From Bdellovibrionales bacterium CG10_big_fil_rev_8_21_14_0_10_45_34 (lineage in GTDB: Bacteria; Bdellovibrionota; Bdellovibrionia; Bdellovibrionales; 1-14-0-10-45-34): DNA of 64,000 nt. The position numbers and the translations under genes were made by a program. Below the pieces are notes generated by a model. It made no database searches. It was not told where the DNA came from and saw only the letters and a list, made by a program, of their open reading frames with translations. The DNA is taken from NCBI GenBank assembly GCA_002778785.1, contig PEZS01000011.1, positions 256,995-320,994 of the forward strand, given 5' to 3'. Position 1 is the stretch's first letter. Each line of letters begins with the position of its first letter. Of this stretch, positions 35,246-44,327 are shown one piece after another.

Positions 35246-35926
35246 CTACTTTTTAGCTTTTAGATAGTTGGTCTTAAGGCCTTTACTGGTCCATAGCTTT
35301 TCAAAGTGAGTCTCGAAGTTATTCTGATTGTAGATTGAGCTATGCAGATCATATGTTAAATCAACTACCTCAAACTTAGACTGCTCAAAGCGAATTTTTG
35401 TCCAATCAAAGTAATCTAGGTTGTCGGTTTTAAACTCTACAGAAGAGCCCGGTTTCACAATATCAAAAAGCTCATCGAGAAAGTCTCGCTGAATCAAACG
35501 ATGTTTGTGAGACCTCTGTCTTGGCCATGGATCCGGAAAGAAAATAAAGACATCGTTAATTTCTTGTTCGCCAAATAGATCCGATATGCGGCCCGCTTCA
35601 TAACGAACGATTCTGGCATTCAAGGCGCCTTCCACTCGAGCCCTTCGAATCGCCTGAACCAGTGGCTTGTACTTAAGTTCAATGCCTACAAGTAGTCTCT
35701 CAGGCCGCGATATCGCTCTATGGGCAAAAAACAAACCGTTGCCGCAGCCTATCTCAAGATCCAGCGGAGAAGATTTCGAGATTTTGAAAGCAAGCTCTCG
35801 CCATTTACCCTTAATCGCGGGGGCCTCGTCCGCATCGTAAGCCCACTCGGCGTAATCATGGTGCATCAGCCCCACATATGGGTTGATACTTCTTAGATCT
35901 TGCACACGGTTCAATTCCGATTTCAA
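35246..35926 (-). CDS. trmB: tRNA (guanine-N7-)-methyltransferase TrmB
   Basis: Methylates guanosine 46 in the variable loop of tRNAs using SAM. The 226-residue product shows the SAM-binding LEIGCGNGLFFAHRA, the GIELKYKPL acidic strand, and the TrmB signature IFFPDPWPRQRSHKHRLIQ, plus SVEFKTDNLDYFDW. The start is TTG at 35926 with GGAG about 8 bases upstream. The leader region directly upstream is the start of a regular 27-29 bp degenerate repeat array, whose first unit reaches the ribosome site. It is convergent with the lipoprotein gene. Confidence 0.95.
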   Translation of the reverse strand: MKSELNRVQDLRSINPYVGLMHHDYAEWAYDADEAPAIKGKWRELAFKISKSSPLDLEIGCGNGLFFAHRAISRPERLLVGIELKYKPLVQAIRRARVEGALNARIVRYEAGRISDLFGEQEINDVFIFFPDPWPRQRSHKHRLIQRDFLDELFDIVKPGSSVEFKTDNLDYFDWTKIRFEQSKFEVVDLTYDLHSSIYNQNNFETHFEKLWTSKGLKTNYLKAKK

Positions 35927-35930
35927 ATGT

Positions 35931-36150
35931 GTTCTCCATCTCTCTTATTCGAGAAGGCGTTCTTTAACCACTCTGTCTTGGGAAAGCGTTCTCAAGTTCT
36001 CTGAGCCGAGAAGGTGTTCTTTAGCCACTCTGGCTTGGGAAGGCGTTCTCTAAGCACTCCGAGTTGATTTAGTGTTCTCCGGTCTCTGAATCGAAAAAGT
36101 GTCCCCCGTCTTCAGAGGTGAGAAAGCATTCTCAAGCTGAGCCGAGATGG
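35931..36150. repeat. Tandem degenerate repeat array, period 27-29 bp, about eight units
   Basis: The motif GTTCT (or a one- or two-base variant) recurs at 35931, 35959, 35988, 36016, 36045, 36074, 36101 and 36128, i.e. every 28, 29, 28, 29, 29, 27 and 27 bases. Units share a body reading roughly GTTCT-TTAACCACTCTG-CTTGGG-AAGGC; units 2 and 4 are the most alike (four differences in 29 bases). The array fills most of the 341-base spacer between trmB and the gene at 36268. The period is not a multiple of three and no ORF follows it, so it is non-coding. There are no distinct spacers, so it is not a CRISPR array. Confidence 0.7.
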
Positions 36151-36267
36151 AAATAACCTTAGTTTTAAAGCCATTCAAGAGTCTTATCTGCCCTCTCTTG
36201 GCTTATGAAAAAAATGCATTTGATAAATGTTGTTTCCATGCTAGACCCTCCGGAAGGGGGAGGGCTT

Positions 36268-36768
36268 ATGAAAACTTCTGTTGGACCTATACTTGAACAA
36301 ATCAAGACTGGCATGAAAGACATTGAGGCCATGAAAAATGTTGTCAGGTCTCAGGTTGAAGAACGGGTCAATACCGCAATCTTTCAAGTTAAAAACTACA
36401 AAGAAAATCTCGAGAGGTTGGAAGAAAAAGCAAAAGCCGTTTATGAAGCCCAAAAATCAAGTAACGCCGTCAAAGATTACGTACTTCCTGTTCTGCAAAA
36501 TGAGCGCACCGAAATAGCTTTAGACGTCATTCAAAATAGACTCGGAGCCAAGAAGTTTGGCGGGATGCTCGCCCGTTTGAGACAAGACCTCATCACTAGC
36601 AATACCACCGCTGGAAGTGCTGTTTCCGAAACAATCACAGTTAAAGCTGTCAAAAACAGTGACTCGTCCAAAGCTAGCAATACTTCTGGTAACACCTCAT
36701 CAGGCAAAAAAAAAGCGAGAACAAGGAAAGTAAATTCTGATTCTGGTGGAGTCGACGCTAGAAAATAG
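36268..36768 (+). CDS. Coiled-coil protein with basic C-terminal tail, unknown function
   Basis: Unrecognised 166-residue protein. I start at the ATG at 36268, preceded by GGGGGAGGG, instead of an upstream ATG without a site. The first 75 residues form charged amphipathic helices (KTGMKDIEAMKNVVRSQVEERV, YKENLERLEEKAKAVYEAQ) that suggest a coiled coil. The tail after about 120 is rich in Ser, Thr and Lys and ends in a run of basic residues (GKKKARTRK), like DNA-binding or phasin-like tails. No signal peptide or membrane segment is visible. Either nucleoid association or granule association would fit; neither is shown. Confidence 0.65.
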   Translation: MKTSVGPILEQIKTGMKDIEAMKNVVRSQVEERVNTAIFQVKNYKENLERLEEKAKAVYEAQKSSNAVKDYVLPVLQNERTEIALDVIQNRLGAKKFGGMLARLRQDLITSNTTAGSAVSETITVKAVKNSDSSKASNTSGNTSSGKKKARTRKVNSDSGGVDARK

Positions 36769-36938
36769 GTCTCTCTTCGCCGCCGAAGTCGCAGCCAGAA
36801 TTTGCAAATAGGAAACATTTTTAACCATCGTACCAAGGGTTGCTCCTACCGTGGCTTACCGGCAGACAAGGCGCCGCTGAGTTTGTTTGCGAGCAGTCTT
36901 ATCGACAGAGATTGCCAATTTGTTGTGGCGGGAGCCGT

Positions 36939-38654
36939 ATGAAACCGTACCTGTTAGAGAAAGCTGAAATCTTAGCTTTCAACTTTTGTTTTTTCTTAAC
37001 TTTCAATTTTTGCTTATTCGCATTTAGTCAATCGGCTTTGGCCCTGCCTGTTAGCTCTCAAAAAATTATGATCTCTTCTGGAAGCAAGTTTGCAAATGAC
37101 TTAGGCCTCAAAGTGTACGATCGCGGTGGCAATATTGCAGATATTGCTATCGCTGTCGAACTCGGGCTCGCTATTTCAACACCCTACAATGCTTCCATCG
37201 GCGGAGGCGGTTTTGCCGTCTTCAAAATAGGTGAAGCGATAGGCAGCATCGATTTTAGAGAAGTGGCTCCCTCTAAAACGCATCCAAGCTTTTTTGTGGA
37301 AAGCAAAAAATCATCTAAAACAGGTGGAGCCGCCATCGCAGTACCCGGAATTGTTGATGGGCTTTGGAAGCTTCATAGACGATTTGGAAAATTGGGGTGG
37401 AGAGAAATCTGGAGCCTTGCCGCCGATGAGGCAGAGAGAGGATTTGCAGTTACTACGGAATGGTATGAAGCCACCCAGGGTGCGTTCAATGAACTCGATT
37501 CCGCCACTAAAAAGTTCGTGCTTGGCCTCAATGAAATTAGCTCGAAAGATCCGTCTCTTCTTAGCAAACCAGGAACTGTTATAAAACAAAGAGACTTCTC
37601 AAAGACACTTCGATTGATTTCAAAAAAGGGAAGAGACGGGTTTTATTCAGGATCCATAGCGGATGATCTCGTTACATCAGTCGAAAAAGCTGGCGGGGTC
37701 ATTACCAGAGAGGATCTGAAAAACTACGAATCTAGGTGGCTAAAACCTATTATGTTCAGTTACCACGGCCATGATATTTATTCTATGCCGCTACCAAGTA
37801 GCGGAGGAATTGTTATGGCGATCGCGTTTGGAGTTTTACAAAAGGTTTTGGCAAGCGAAGCACCAATGGCACTCTCAGCGCGAGAATTTCATTTAATTGC
37901 TGAAACTCTCAAGCAAGGATTTCAATTTCGTCCAAGCTTAGGTGACAAGGAAGAGCTCAACAATATCTCGGATCTGTTAAAGGAAAAATCTCTCAACAAG
38001 ATGGCTCAAAGGATTCGCAAAAACAGCGCCTCCAAAGTAGAGCCCAATTTCAATTGGACCCCTACCCCCGAAAGTAAAGAAACTACGCATTTTAGTATAA
38101 TCGACTCTCAAGGTAATACGATCGCGATGACCGTAACTTTAAATGGACGATTCGGATCAGGAGTTACGACCGCCAAATCCGGAATTGTTTTAAACAACGA
38201 AATGGATGACTTCACGACCATTCCCAATGAGCCAAATATGTTTGGCCTTATTCAAGGTCAGCGTAACGAGGTGTCGCCCGGAAGACGTCCACTCTCATCA
38301 ATGACACCCACAATTGTTTTAAAAGATAATCGACCTGTTCTCGCTGTAGGAGCTTCTGGTGGCCCCAGAATTATTTCTGCAACCTTTCAAACCATCTACC
38401 GTTATCTTTTCAGAAAAACCAATGTCGATACGGCGATTCAATCCATCAGAGTACATCATCAAATTCTTCCGAATATGCTTTACATTGATGCCGATAGAAC
38501 TCCTCACGAGCTCCTGGAAGCCTTGAAAAGTAAAGGTCATAACGTCGAGCCAAGCTGGACCGCTAATGTGAAGGCCGTAGGATATGACTCAGAAACAAAG
38601 GTTCTTACTGGTGCTTTTGATTCTCGCGGAGAAGGCGCAGCTTCCGGACGCTAA
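36939..38654 (+). CDS. ggt: Gamma-glutamyltranspeptidase
   Basis: Periplasmic Ntn-hydrolase that cleaves gamma-glutamyl bonds such as in glutathione; the proenzyme self-cleaves into two subunits. The 571-residue product (ATG at 36939 after GGGAG) has a hydrophobic signal segment (about 10-32, with a local FNFCFFLTFNFCLF repetition), the large-subunit motif NASIGGGGFAVF and DFREVAP, the cleavage and nucleophile site ETTHFS with Thr382 first in the small subunit, NNEMDDF, and the oxyanion segment RRPLSSMTPTIV with GASGGPRIIS. All catalytic elements are intact. The long ORF extension upstream of 36939 lacks a ribosome site. Confidence 0.93.
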   Translation: MKPYLLEKAEILAFNFCFFLTFNFCLFAFSQSALALPVSSQKIMISSGSKFANDLGLKVYDRGGNIADIAIAVELGLAISTPYNASIGGGGFAVFKIGEAIGSIDFREVAPSKTHPSFFVESKKSSKTGGAAIAVPGIVDGLWKLHRRFGKLGWREIWSLAADEAERGFAVTTEWYEATQGAFNELDSATKKFVLGLNEISSKDPSLLSKPGTVIKQRDFSKTLRLISKKGRDGFYSGSIADDLVTSVEKAGGVITREDLKNYESRWLKPIMFSYHGHDIYSMPLPSSGGIVMAIAFGVLQKVLASEAPMALSAREFHLIAETLKQGFQFRPSLGDKEELNNISDLLKEKSLNKMAQRIRKNSASKVEPNFNWTPTPESKETTHFSIIDSQGNTIAMTVTLNGRFGSGVTTAKSGIVLNNEMDDFTTIPNEPNMFGLIQGQRNEVSPGRRPLSSMTPTIVLKDNRPVLAVGASGGPRIISATFQTIYRYLFRKTNVDTAIQSIRVHHQILPNMLYIDADRTPHELLEALKSKGHNVEPSWTANVKAVGYDSETKVLTGAFDSRGEGAASGR

Positions 38655-38827
38655 TAGAGCCTTTTTCGGGCCGGCGCTGTCCAATTTTGATACAGGCTAA
38701 ACACCCGTAATTACAAATGTTTTTATCTCTACGGCGAAACCGCCAACTGACACTCCCAGGAACTTTAAGTGTTTTTCTTCTGCTTTCGAAAAGACTAGTC
38801 TCTTCGGCTACTTACGTCTGCCTCATT

Positions 38828-38843
38828 TGGCACAACCCTCGCT
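38828..38843 (+). promoter_or_regulatory. Sigma-54-like promoter ahead of gene at 38874
   Basis: TGGCACAACCCTCGCT has the GG and GC elements at the correct 10-base spacing and matches the sigma-54 consensus except TCGC for TTGC. Transcription would start near 38854, before the GGGGG ribosome site of the gene at 38874. Confidence 0.4.
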
Positions 38844-38873
38844 CTAAGAGTTACGTAGTAGGGGGTTAACCTT

Positions 38874-40046
38874 ATGAGAGAAAAAAAAGAGACTTTAATT
38901 TTAATTTCGTTGGCAGCTTTAACTGCGTTTATTTGGCTCGGCCTAACTTTGAAGCCAAGCTCTGAGTCCGCAGTCGGAAATAACAAAATCCAAGATGATC
39001 TCATTGAAGAACAGAACCGCGAAATTAGGCCCGAACTGGTCGGAATTAAGCGGAAGAAAGATAACTTTGGCTTTCAACGATTTGCCATAAACCCGCGATT
39101 AAAAGCGCAGTCCTCTGCCAAAGCGGCAGTGGCTAAGGTTTCTGATAAAAAGATTGTAAAGAAGAAGCCCGCTAAAAAGAAAAGCGCGCAAAAGAAAAAC
39201 CCTGGCTTCAATCGAATCGCTTATAGGCCACAACAAAAGGTGGAGCGGCACCCAGAAGATGCTCATAAGCAGGAATTTCCGTTTGTTGGTCTTCAACCTT
39301 CCTCCGACCAACTCGATAATGAGAACGATGAATCCATTAAAACTCCTGCATCAGTAGAAGAGCTGGTTGGCGAGTACTTTCAAAATTTTTCAAATGAGTC
39401 TTTAGAGCGGTTCTTTCAAGACTACGCCGGTAAGAAAATTTCTAGTGAGTTGTTTTTCGCTACTCTCGATTGGTTATTCAAGAACTCTTCTGAAAGTTTT
39501 CAGAGTTCTATTGTCATCGCCACACGAAATCTGGCTGAGACTGATGCTTTGACGTCTTTAATCAAGTGGCACATCTCTCCTCAGGCTGGCGAACGAATCA
39601 AATACGCTCTTAGCGTTGCTATTTCAAGCTACGCAACACTTGAGAGATTCGACATTATCAGCGGTTTGTTCTCGCAGCCAGCTTCAGACTTTAATACACG
39701 TTATCTTATTGAAGGCTCTTTACTGGTACAAAATATCATCAGAAATTCTTTTGGTGCAGCCCAACGGCCACCTTCTGAGGATGAAACCAATGGCCGAAAC
39801 CTGAGCTCTACTTTCAATCAAGAAAACCTCAACCTAATCAATGAATTTGAAAGTCAAAACAGAAACCCCGTCACCATTGGTCGCGGCTCATCACGCACTC
39901 CCGGCACTGCGATGGTCAATGAAAGTCAACTCTTTGCGAGATTCTTAAACTTACTGCCGGCGCTACAATCGGCTTTAGCTGTCGCAAACTCTCAAGTTCA
40001 TGGATACCTCTCTCAAACCATCAACATGATCGAGCAACTGGGCTAA
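38874..40046 (+). CDS. Membrane-anchored protein of unknown function
   Basis: Unrecognised 390-residue protein. A single N-terminal transmembrane helix (about 7-26, ILISLAALTAFIWLGLTL) follows a short cytoplasmic tail, so the rest is probably in the periplasm. Residues 55-105 are extremely Lys/Ala-rich (KKIVKKKPAKKKSAQKK), a linker that could bind peptidoglycan or acidic polymer. The C-terminal region (about 150-390) is helical and Ser/Asn-rich. AGGGGGTT precedes the ATG. A sigma-54-like promoter lies 31-46 bases upstream. No catalytic motif is visible. Confidence 0.75.
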   Translation: MREKKETLILISLAALTAFIWLGLTLKPSSESAVGNNKIQDDLIEEQNREIRPELVGIKRKKDNFGFQRFAINPRLKAQSSAKAAVAKVSDKKIVKKKPAKKKSAQKKNPGFNRIAYRPQQKVERHPEDAHKQEFPFVGLQPSSDQLDNENDESIKTPASVEELVGEYFQNFSNESLERFFQDYAGKKISSELFFATLDWLFKNSSESFQSSIVIATRNLAETDALTSLIKWHISPQAGERIKYALSVAISSYATLERFDIISGLFSQPASDFNTRYLIEGSLLVQNIIRNSFGAAQRPPSEDETNGRNLSSTFNQENLNLINEFESQNRNPVTIGRGSSRTPGTAMVNESQLFARFLNLLPALQSALAVANSQVHGYLSQTINMIEQLG

Positions 40047-40118
40047 GCTAAAAGAACCAATTGTTGTAATCATTTCACTTTCAGTGGAGTCACTTATCTG
40101 GTAGACTCTTCCAATCTT

Positions 40119-40136
40119 CTAGCGCCCGCTAGTTTT
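40119..40136 (+). terminator. Possible weak terminator after gene at 38874
   Basis: CTAGCG (40119-40124) / CGCTAG (40127-40132), a 6-bp stem with a 2-base loop (or 5-bp stem with GCCC loop), followed by TTTT. It lies 73 bases after the stop. The T tract is short and the stem small. Confidence 0.3.
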
Positions 40137-40320
40137 CACGGGCCAGATTCTCACCTTTGTTTTTATTTTTAGGTTTTGATTTTTTAGCTACACCAAGAAC
40201 CTCCTTACGAAAGTATTGGTACTTAGTTCTGCGGGTTTTAAGTGGTTACTCAAAGATTGCGCCATAGGTTTTTGTTGAAGATTTTTTAATTGAATTTTAA
40301 CCACGAAAGGAAAGAACGTT

Positions 40321-40932
40321 ATGAACTTTAAAAACCCCAATCGAGGATTGTTTGGCCTATTCTTCGCCCTCGGCCTCACGTCTACAATGTCATTGCCCCA
40401 TTACGCACTTAGCGCAGAATCAGAAGACAACACACGTACGCAAGAAGTAACCGCAGAAAACGTTGATCCATTTGCCAATCCTTGGTTGTCTATGCTTTCA
40501 GATGTTGTTGGTGTGGTTGTGTCAGCCCCTGTTTCGCAGGATGCGTCGAATGCAAGTAAGTCTGAAGAGTTTGGAGCAAGAGTCATTGAATACTCTAGTG
40601 GCGACTTACCCTTTAACCCATCGCAAGGCCTGTTGAGACTTGAATACAATCGAATGGTCTCACTCTATCAGTTCCCCAAAGAGCTTGCTTTCGAAAAGGT
40701 TATTTCCGTTGTATATGTCAAGCCGAAACCGGAGACCACTTATTCTTATTCTTTAGAGATCACTTATTCTTATGGAACGTTTGACAAAGATTACACGAGG
40801 AGAGTGGAAGTGAGAACAGCACGAGTAAACTATAATATTGAGGACGGAGAGCCCTCAAAGACAATTCAGTTTGAGTTTTTGGATACTACAGGTACAGGTG
40901 CTCGTTCTAAGCATGCTCTTGAGGCCCAGTAG
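40321..40932 (+). CDS. Exported protein of unknown function
   Basis: Unrecognised 203-residue protein with a Sec signal peptide (hydrophobic GLFGLFFALGLTSTMSL, cleavage near ALSAES at about 32-34). The mature part is acidic and beta-rich in its second half (VISVVYVKPKPETTYSYSLEITYSYGTFDKDY, TRRVEVRTARVNYNIE), compatible with a small periplasmic or outer-membrane-associated domain. The ATG follows GAAAGGAAAG. No cysteine pair or catalytic motif is visible. Its spacing from the neighbours (274 and 382 bases) suggests a separate transcript. Confidence 0.75.
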   Translation: MNFKNPNRGLFGLFFALGLTSTMSLPHYALSAESEDNTRTQEVTAENVDPFANPWLSMLSDVVGVVVSAPVSQDASNASKSEEFGARVIEYSSGDLPFNPSQGLLRLEYNRMVSLYQFPKELAFEKVISVVYVKPKPETTYSYSLEITYSYGTFDKDYTRRVEVRTARVNYNIEDGEPSKTIQFEFLDTTGTGARSKHALEAQ

Positions 40933-41314
40933 TCTGATACAGTCACTCTAAGTCAGCCCGTTGTTACATCAACATCAGCCGAATTTTTACATCGGTTTTG
41001 TGAATTGCCCTGTGAATTGCCTAACGTTACCAAGGTTTCGTACTTTGGGCGATTTCTCCCCCGGTAGCCCGGGGGTCCTAATTTTAATCTACAACGATTG
41101 ATTGACCTATTGTTGGCGGCAGTTCTTGCCATCCGAATTGTTCCAAGGTCCATTGTGCGTACCAAAAAAATCCAGGGTGCAAAATCGAGTTGAGGCACCA
41201 ATGCTATTCAGAGATGATTAGGTGGTTGTAACTCTTTCACCGACCACTCGGAACCATTGCGGAAACAGGAGCCTTTCGATACCTTTGTCTGCAGCTTGGT
41301 GGAGGTTTAAAAAA
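40933..41314. other. Intergenic spacer with a strong hairpin and a 12-bp tandem duplication
   Basis: Holds no ORF I can support. A 12-bp tandem pair (TGTGAATTGCCC / TGTGAATTGCCT, 40999-41022) and a GC-rich hairpin CCCCCGG (41058-41064) / CCGGGGG (41069-41075) with loop TAGC are the visible features. The hairpin is followed by TCCTAATTTT, so it might terminate the gene at 40321, though the T tract is interrupted. The remainder, up to the GGAGG site of the next gene, shows nothing distinct. Confidence 0.45.
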
Positions 41315-41803
41315 ATGGCATTTTTTTCTTACATGTATTTTCCTACGGTAGTTGGCTTAGCCTCGCTATTAAACTTCGCTCACGCAGATGGTAGAGTCGA
41401 AGTGGGCGGTTTTTTGAGTAGTCGCAATGAAGTTGTGATTTCGGACTTCTCTAGCGGCTGGAATGAAACTTGCCTTACTATTTTTGGAAAATCCAAAAAT
41501 ATTCCCGTTGATCCCAAGAAACTTCATTTTCGTGTGAACCAACAGGTGGTCCCCAATTATCAGTTGCTCGAACTGAAGACGGTCACTACTTTGTCTGATA
41601 AAGTTTACAGTGGAAGAGACTTTACGGGGGCGCCCTACACAATTAAGACTGATCGGCTGACTGAGTTTGAATTTTGCTTCGAAATGCGCTGGTTGAAACC
41701 TGATCGCAGTTATTCGATTGAATTTTATACCTCTTCAAAAGATGCCGATGAAGGCAATGGCCGCACTTTAGGATCAGCGCGGCTTCCGGGAAGCACCAAC
41801 TAA
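41315..41803 (+). CDS. Exported protein of unknown function
   Basis: Unrecognised 162-residue protein. I start at the ATG at 41315, about 9 bases after GGAGG, which gives a signal peptide (FFSYMYFPTVVGLASLLNFAHA, cleavage near residue 24-25). A 31-codon upstream extension is unlikely. The mature protein is small, beta-rich and has two cysteines (ETCLTIFG and EFCFEMRW) that may form a disulfide. It is encoded 104 bases before the outer-membrane-like gene at 41907, possibly in one transcript. Confidence 0.7.
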   Translation: MAFFSYMYFPTVVGLASLLNFAHADGRVEVGGFLSSRNEVVISDFSSGWNETCLTIFGKSKNIPVDPKKLHFRVNQQVVPNYQLLELKTVTTLSDKVYSGRDFTGAPYTIKTDRLTEFEFCFEMRWLKPDRSYSIEFYTSSKDADEGNGRTLGSARLPGSTN

Positions 41804-41906
41804 AACACTTATCCCCAGATTAACTCGAACTGGACCATATATTTAAACTGACTGCGCTGACTGCTGCGCTTGGGCGTGAAAAGTGGCCCACTCAAGTTAG
41901 ATTGTC

Positions 41907-42647
41907 ATGATGTGCAAATGGCTCATCCTAATCGTTTTTTCTCTTTCACTAGGATCGCAAACTCACGCCGAAGTTCAGATACCTACAGGTCTTTTAGAAA
42001 ACGAACAGCTCGAGGTTTTAGATCTCTTGGGCTCTCAGCTGGGACATCGCTGGGCCGGTGATCCTTTTGGTCTAGGCGCCTTCCCTGGAGTAAATGCCTC
42101 TTTCCAAGTTACCCAGGTTCCTATTCAAAAACTCAATGATCTTGGCGATCGCAACACGTCCAATGAAGGGCGCCAGCTTATTCCTCGGTTGGTAGTGGCA
42201 AAGGGACTTTACGCCAACATCGATGCATTTCTTCATTTCACTCCCTTGTTTGAATCCATCGGCTACGCTGAGTACGGCGGCGCCCTTCGAATCCCTATTC
42301 ATGAAGAAGACTCTACGCCTTATATTTTTTCAGTGATTGCCCACGTTAACAGCATCAATGTAAGGAACCTTCTATTTGCGATCAACTTGGGTCTGAGGCT
42401 TCAAGTTGGCTACAGAATTGGCCAGTTGGGGATTTGGGCCGGAACCGGAATATTGCGAACTCACGGGCGATTTGAAGGTGGAACGAGTTCTGTTACTCAC
42501 AACCTAACTCGCAGCGACCAAAATATTGAGCGCACAGAATATCTCGGCGGTCTTAGCTATATTGCATGGGATAATTTTGAGTTTGGGCTGGAAGCGTCTG
42601 CCACGTCTGCGCTTTGCTTAACCTTTCAAGCTGGCTATCGCTTCTAA
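41907..42647 (+). CDS. Probable outer-membrane beta-barrel protein
   Basis: A 246-residue exported protein: signal peptide ([19 protein letters not shown], cleavage near Ala21), then alternating hydrophobic and polar strands with Gly and aromatic residues ([62 protein letters not shown]) and a terminal strand ending in phenylalanine (LTFQAGYRF). This is the pattern of small outer-membrane barrels. Two adjacent ATG codons at 41907 and 41910 could both serve. No transport or enzyme family is recognised. The stop overlaps the convergent rfaE2 stop by 4 bases. Confidence 0.75.
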   Translation: MMCKWLILIVFSLSLGSQTHAEVQIPTGLLENEQLEVLDLLGSQLGHRWAGDPFGLGAFPGVNASFQVTQVPIQKLNDLGDRNTSNEGRQLIPRLVVAKGLYANIDAFLHFTPLFESIGYAEYGGALRIPIHEEDSTPYIFSVIAHVNSINVRNLLFAINLGLRLQVGYRIGQLGIWAGTGILRTHGRFEGGTSSVTHNLTRSDQNIERTEYLGGLSYIAWDNFEFGLEASATSALCLTFQAGYRF

Positions 42648-43204
42648 GGCAACTTCGACTTCTCTATGATTCTTGTGGTTGAGCGTCCGTCGATGAAAGA
42701 CAGCGATTTAACGATACCGCCATAAGAGTGAACGAAATCATACCCGACAATTTTCTCGGGCGCCCAGTCTCCGCCCTTCACTAAAATATCGGGACGAACT
42801 TTTTTAATCAGCTCAATCGGTGTCTCTTCTGTAAAGAGACAAACCAAATCGACACATTCCAGCGAGCTGAGGATTTCTGCACGATCATTTTCATTCTGTA
42901 TGGGTCGACTCGGACCCTTCAAACGTTTGACACTCGAATCCGTATTTACTCCTACGACTAAAATGTCACCTAGACTTCGCGCTTGCTTGAGATATCGCAC
43001 GTGCCCCACATGTAAGAGATCAAAGCAGCCATTCGTGAATACAACTTTTGCCAAACGATCTGGCTCTCGATATACTACGTTCTTATTTTCAACTGTGGGG
43101 GGCTCACACGAAGAGATGTTTTCTTGAGTTTGAACTCTTTCTCGCAATTGTTCTAGAGTAGCCACCAGATTGGTAGACTCAACGACTTTGCCCATTTCGT
43201 CCAT
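42644..43204 (-). CDS. rfaE2: D-glycero-beta-D-manno-heptose 1-phosphate adenylyltransferase
   Basis: Makes ADP-heptose for the LPS inner core from heptose 1-phosphate and ATP. The nucleotidyltransferase motif is [17 protein letters not shown] (HxGH), followed by [29 protein letters not shown] and [13 protein letters not shown]. This is the stand-alone C-terminal half of HldE; the kinase half is not in the window. An N-terminal extension of about 50 residues before the catalytic fold is unusual for this short enzyme. It begins one base after the stop of the RDD-type gene and so belongs to the prmA-rsmE operon. Confidence 0.92.
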   Translation of the reverse strand: MDEMGKVVESTNLVATLEQLRERVQTQENISSCEPPTVENKNVVYREPDRLAKVVFTNGCFDLLHVGHVRYLKQARSLGDILVVGVNTDSSVKRLKGPSRPIQNENDRAEILSSLECVDLVCLFTEETPIELIKKVRPDILVKGGDWAPEKIVGYDFVHSYGGIVKSLSFIDGRSTTRIIEKSKLP

Positions 43205-43205
43205 T

Positions 43206-44327
43206 CTAGATCGATCGTCTCAATGAAAGCCCTGTCAGTTTTGACAACAGATCTGTTTTCATGGCGATTGAAAGAGGAATCAAAATCCAAAACAGCAACA
43301 TAGAAACGAGACCTCGCCACGCTACCCAAATAGGGTAAATAGCTGAAGATTGCTGTGCGGGAGTTCCTAGTTCGACTTCTGTAGCCCACTCTCCCAAACT
43401 CGCACCAAAGATTCCGCGCGAAATAATTAGGTAAAGCTCAGTTACAGAAAGCAATAAAACCAATGATCCAATTTGCGTTGGTAAATCAGTACGAACATTT
43501 GAAATAAGCAAACCAAAATCAATCTCTGCAACCACGACGAGGACTACCGCAAAAAGCGTGGTTAACCCCACTACAACCAATAAATCGGTAAACAAGGACA
43601 GCAGATTAGGAGCGGTGGTCTTTCCGGCCGACTGATTTTCTTTAGGGTGTGCTGCAACCTGCGAATCTACCTGAGTCTTATTTGGAATTTTATCGAGTCG
43701 ACCACTTATTGCAGAAGAATTAAGAGGGTTCGAAGTTTTTAAAGCGGGATTTTGGATCTGCGGCTTCGCTAACGCGGGCGGCGGGGTTCTTTCACTTTTT
43801 CTAACTGGCTGTGAAGACGGTCCACCTGTGGTCTGAGTAGGCAACGCCGTGCTCTTTAGTTTGGTCTCCGGTGCTCTCAGTTGAGTCGTCCCAACTCGTG
43901 AGTTCGATTCACCTCGAAAGCGTTCAAATTTAGCAATTGGAATTGAAGTACCGTCCACCCTGTTGGCATTGGTAAGTGAGTTAAATCGAGAATCAGCTGC
44001 AGAATCTGATCCTGTTCTGGATTTCACGGTGTCGCCGGGAGTTTCGAGAAAGTCCAATCGCGGCATTCGGTTCATTAGATCTCTGATTGCATCACGAGAC
44101 TTATCGGCGGGCTCTTCTTTGAGGTCGTTAGGTTCAAAGCTGATAGTGTGCGCTTTTGCATCAGATACGTTGCTATTTTTTGCAGGTGCCCGAAACTCGC
44201 CATGCTCCCTATCCGAAAAGGTTTCTTGTCGCTTTGCTGCAACCGACTTCTTATGAAACCCTAAACCCTCTGTAAGAGGTCGAAATTGAAATTCATCGTC
44301 TGTTAAATCTTCAAATGCCATAGTCAC
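43206..44327 (-). CDS. RDD-like membrane protein with long disordered N-terminus
   Basis: Of the 373 residues, the first 230 are low-complexity and polar (Ser, Thr, Pro, Asn, Gln), probably disordered and cytoplasmic. The C-terminal 140 form an RDD-type membrane domain: [22 protein letters not shown], a middle helix, [21 protein letters not shown] (the GxxxGxxxx-like loop of the family) and a final [14 protein letters not shown] helix. RDD proteins are of mostly unknown function, some acting in ion transport. The start is GTG in a GTGA overlap with the rsmE stop, or the ATG two codons on; either is possible. It runs with rsmE and rfaE2. Confidence 0.7.
   Translation of the reverse strand: MTMAFEDLTDDEFQFRPLTEGLGFHKKSVAAKRQETFSDREHGEFRAPAKNSNVSDAKAHTISFEPNDLKEEPADKSRDAIRDLMNRMPRLDFLETPGDTVKSRTGSDSAADSRFNSLTNANRVDGTSIPIAKFERFRGESNSRVGTTQLRAPETKLKSTALPTQTTGGPSSQPVRKSERTPPPALAKPQIQNPALKTSNPLNSSAISGRLDKIPNKTQVDSQVAAHPKENQSAGKTTAPNLLSLFTDLLVVVGLTTLFAVVLVVVAEIDFGLLISNVRTDLPTQIGSLVLLLSVTELYLIISRGIFGASLGEWATEVELGTPAQQSSAIYPIWVAWRGLVSMLLFWILIPLSIAMKTDLLSKLTGLSLRRSI

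Noticed and set aside
35931-36150. Repeat array as CRISPR
   Set aside because: Units are degenerate and contiguous, with no constant repeat separated by unique spacers and no cas genes nearby.
41001-41022. 12-bp tandem duplication as a mobile-element footprint
   Set aside because: Only two copies, no element between them and no inverted ends; more likely replication slippage.
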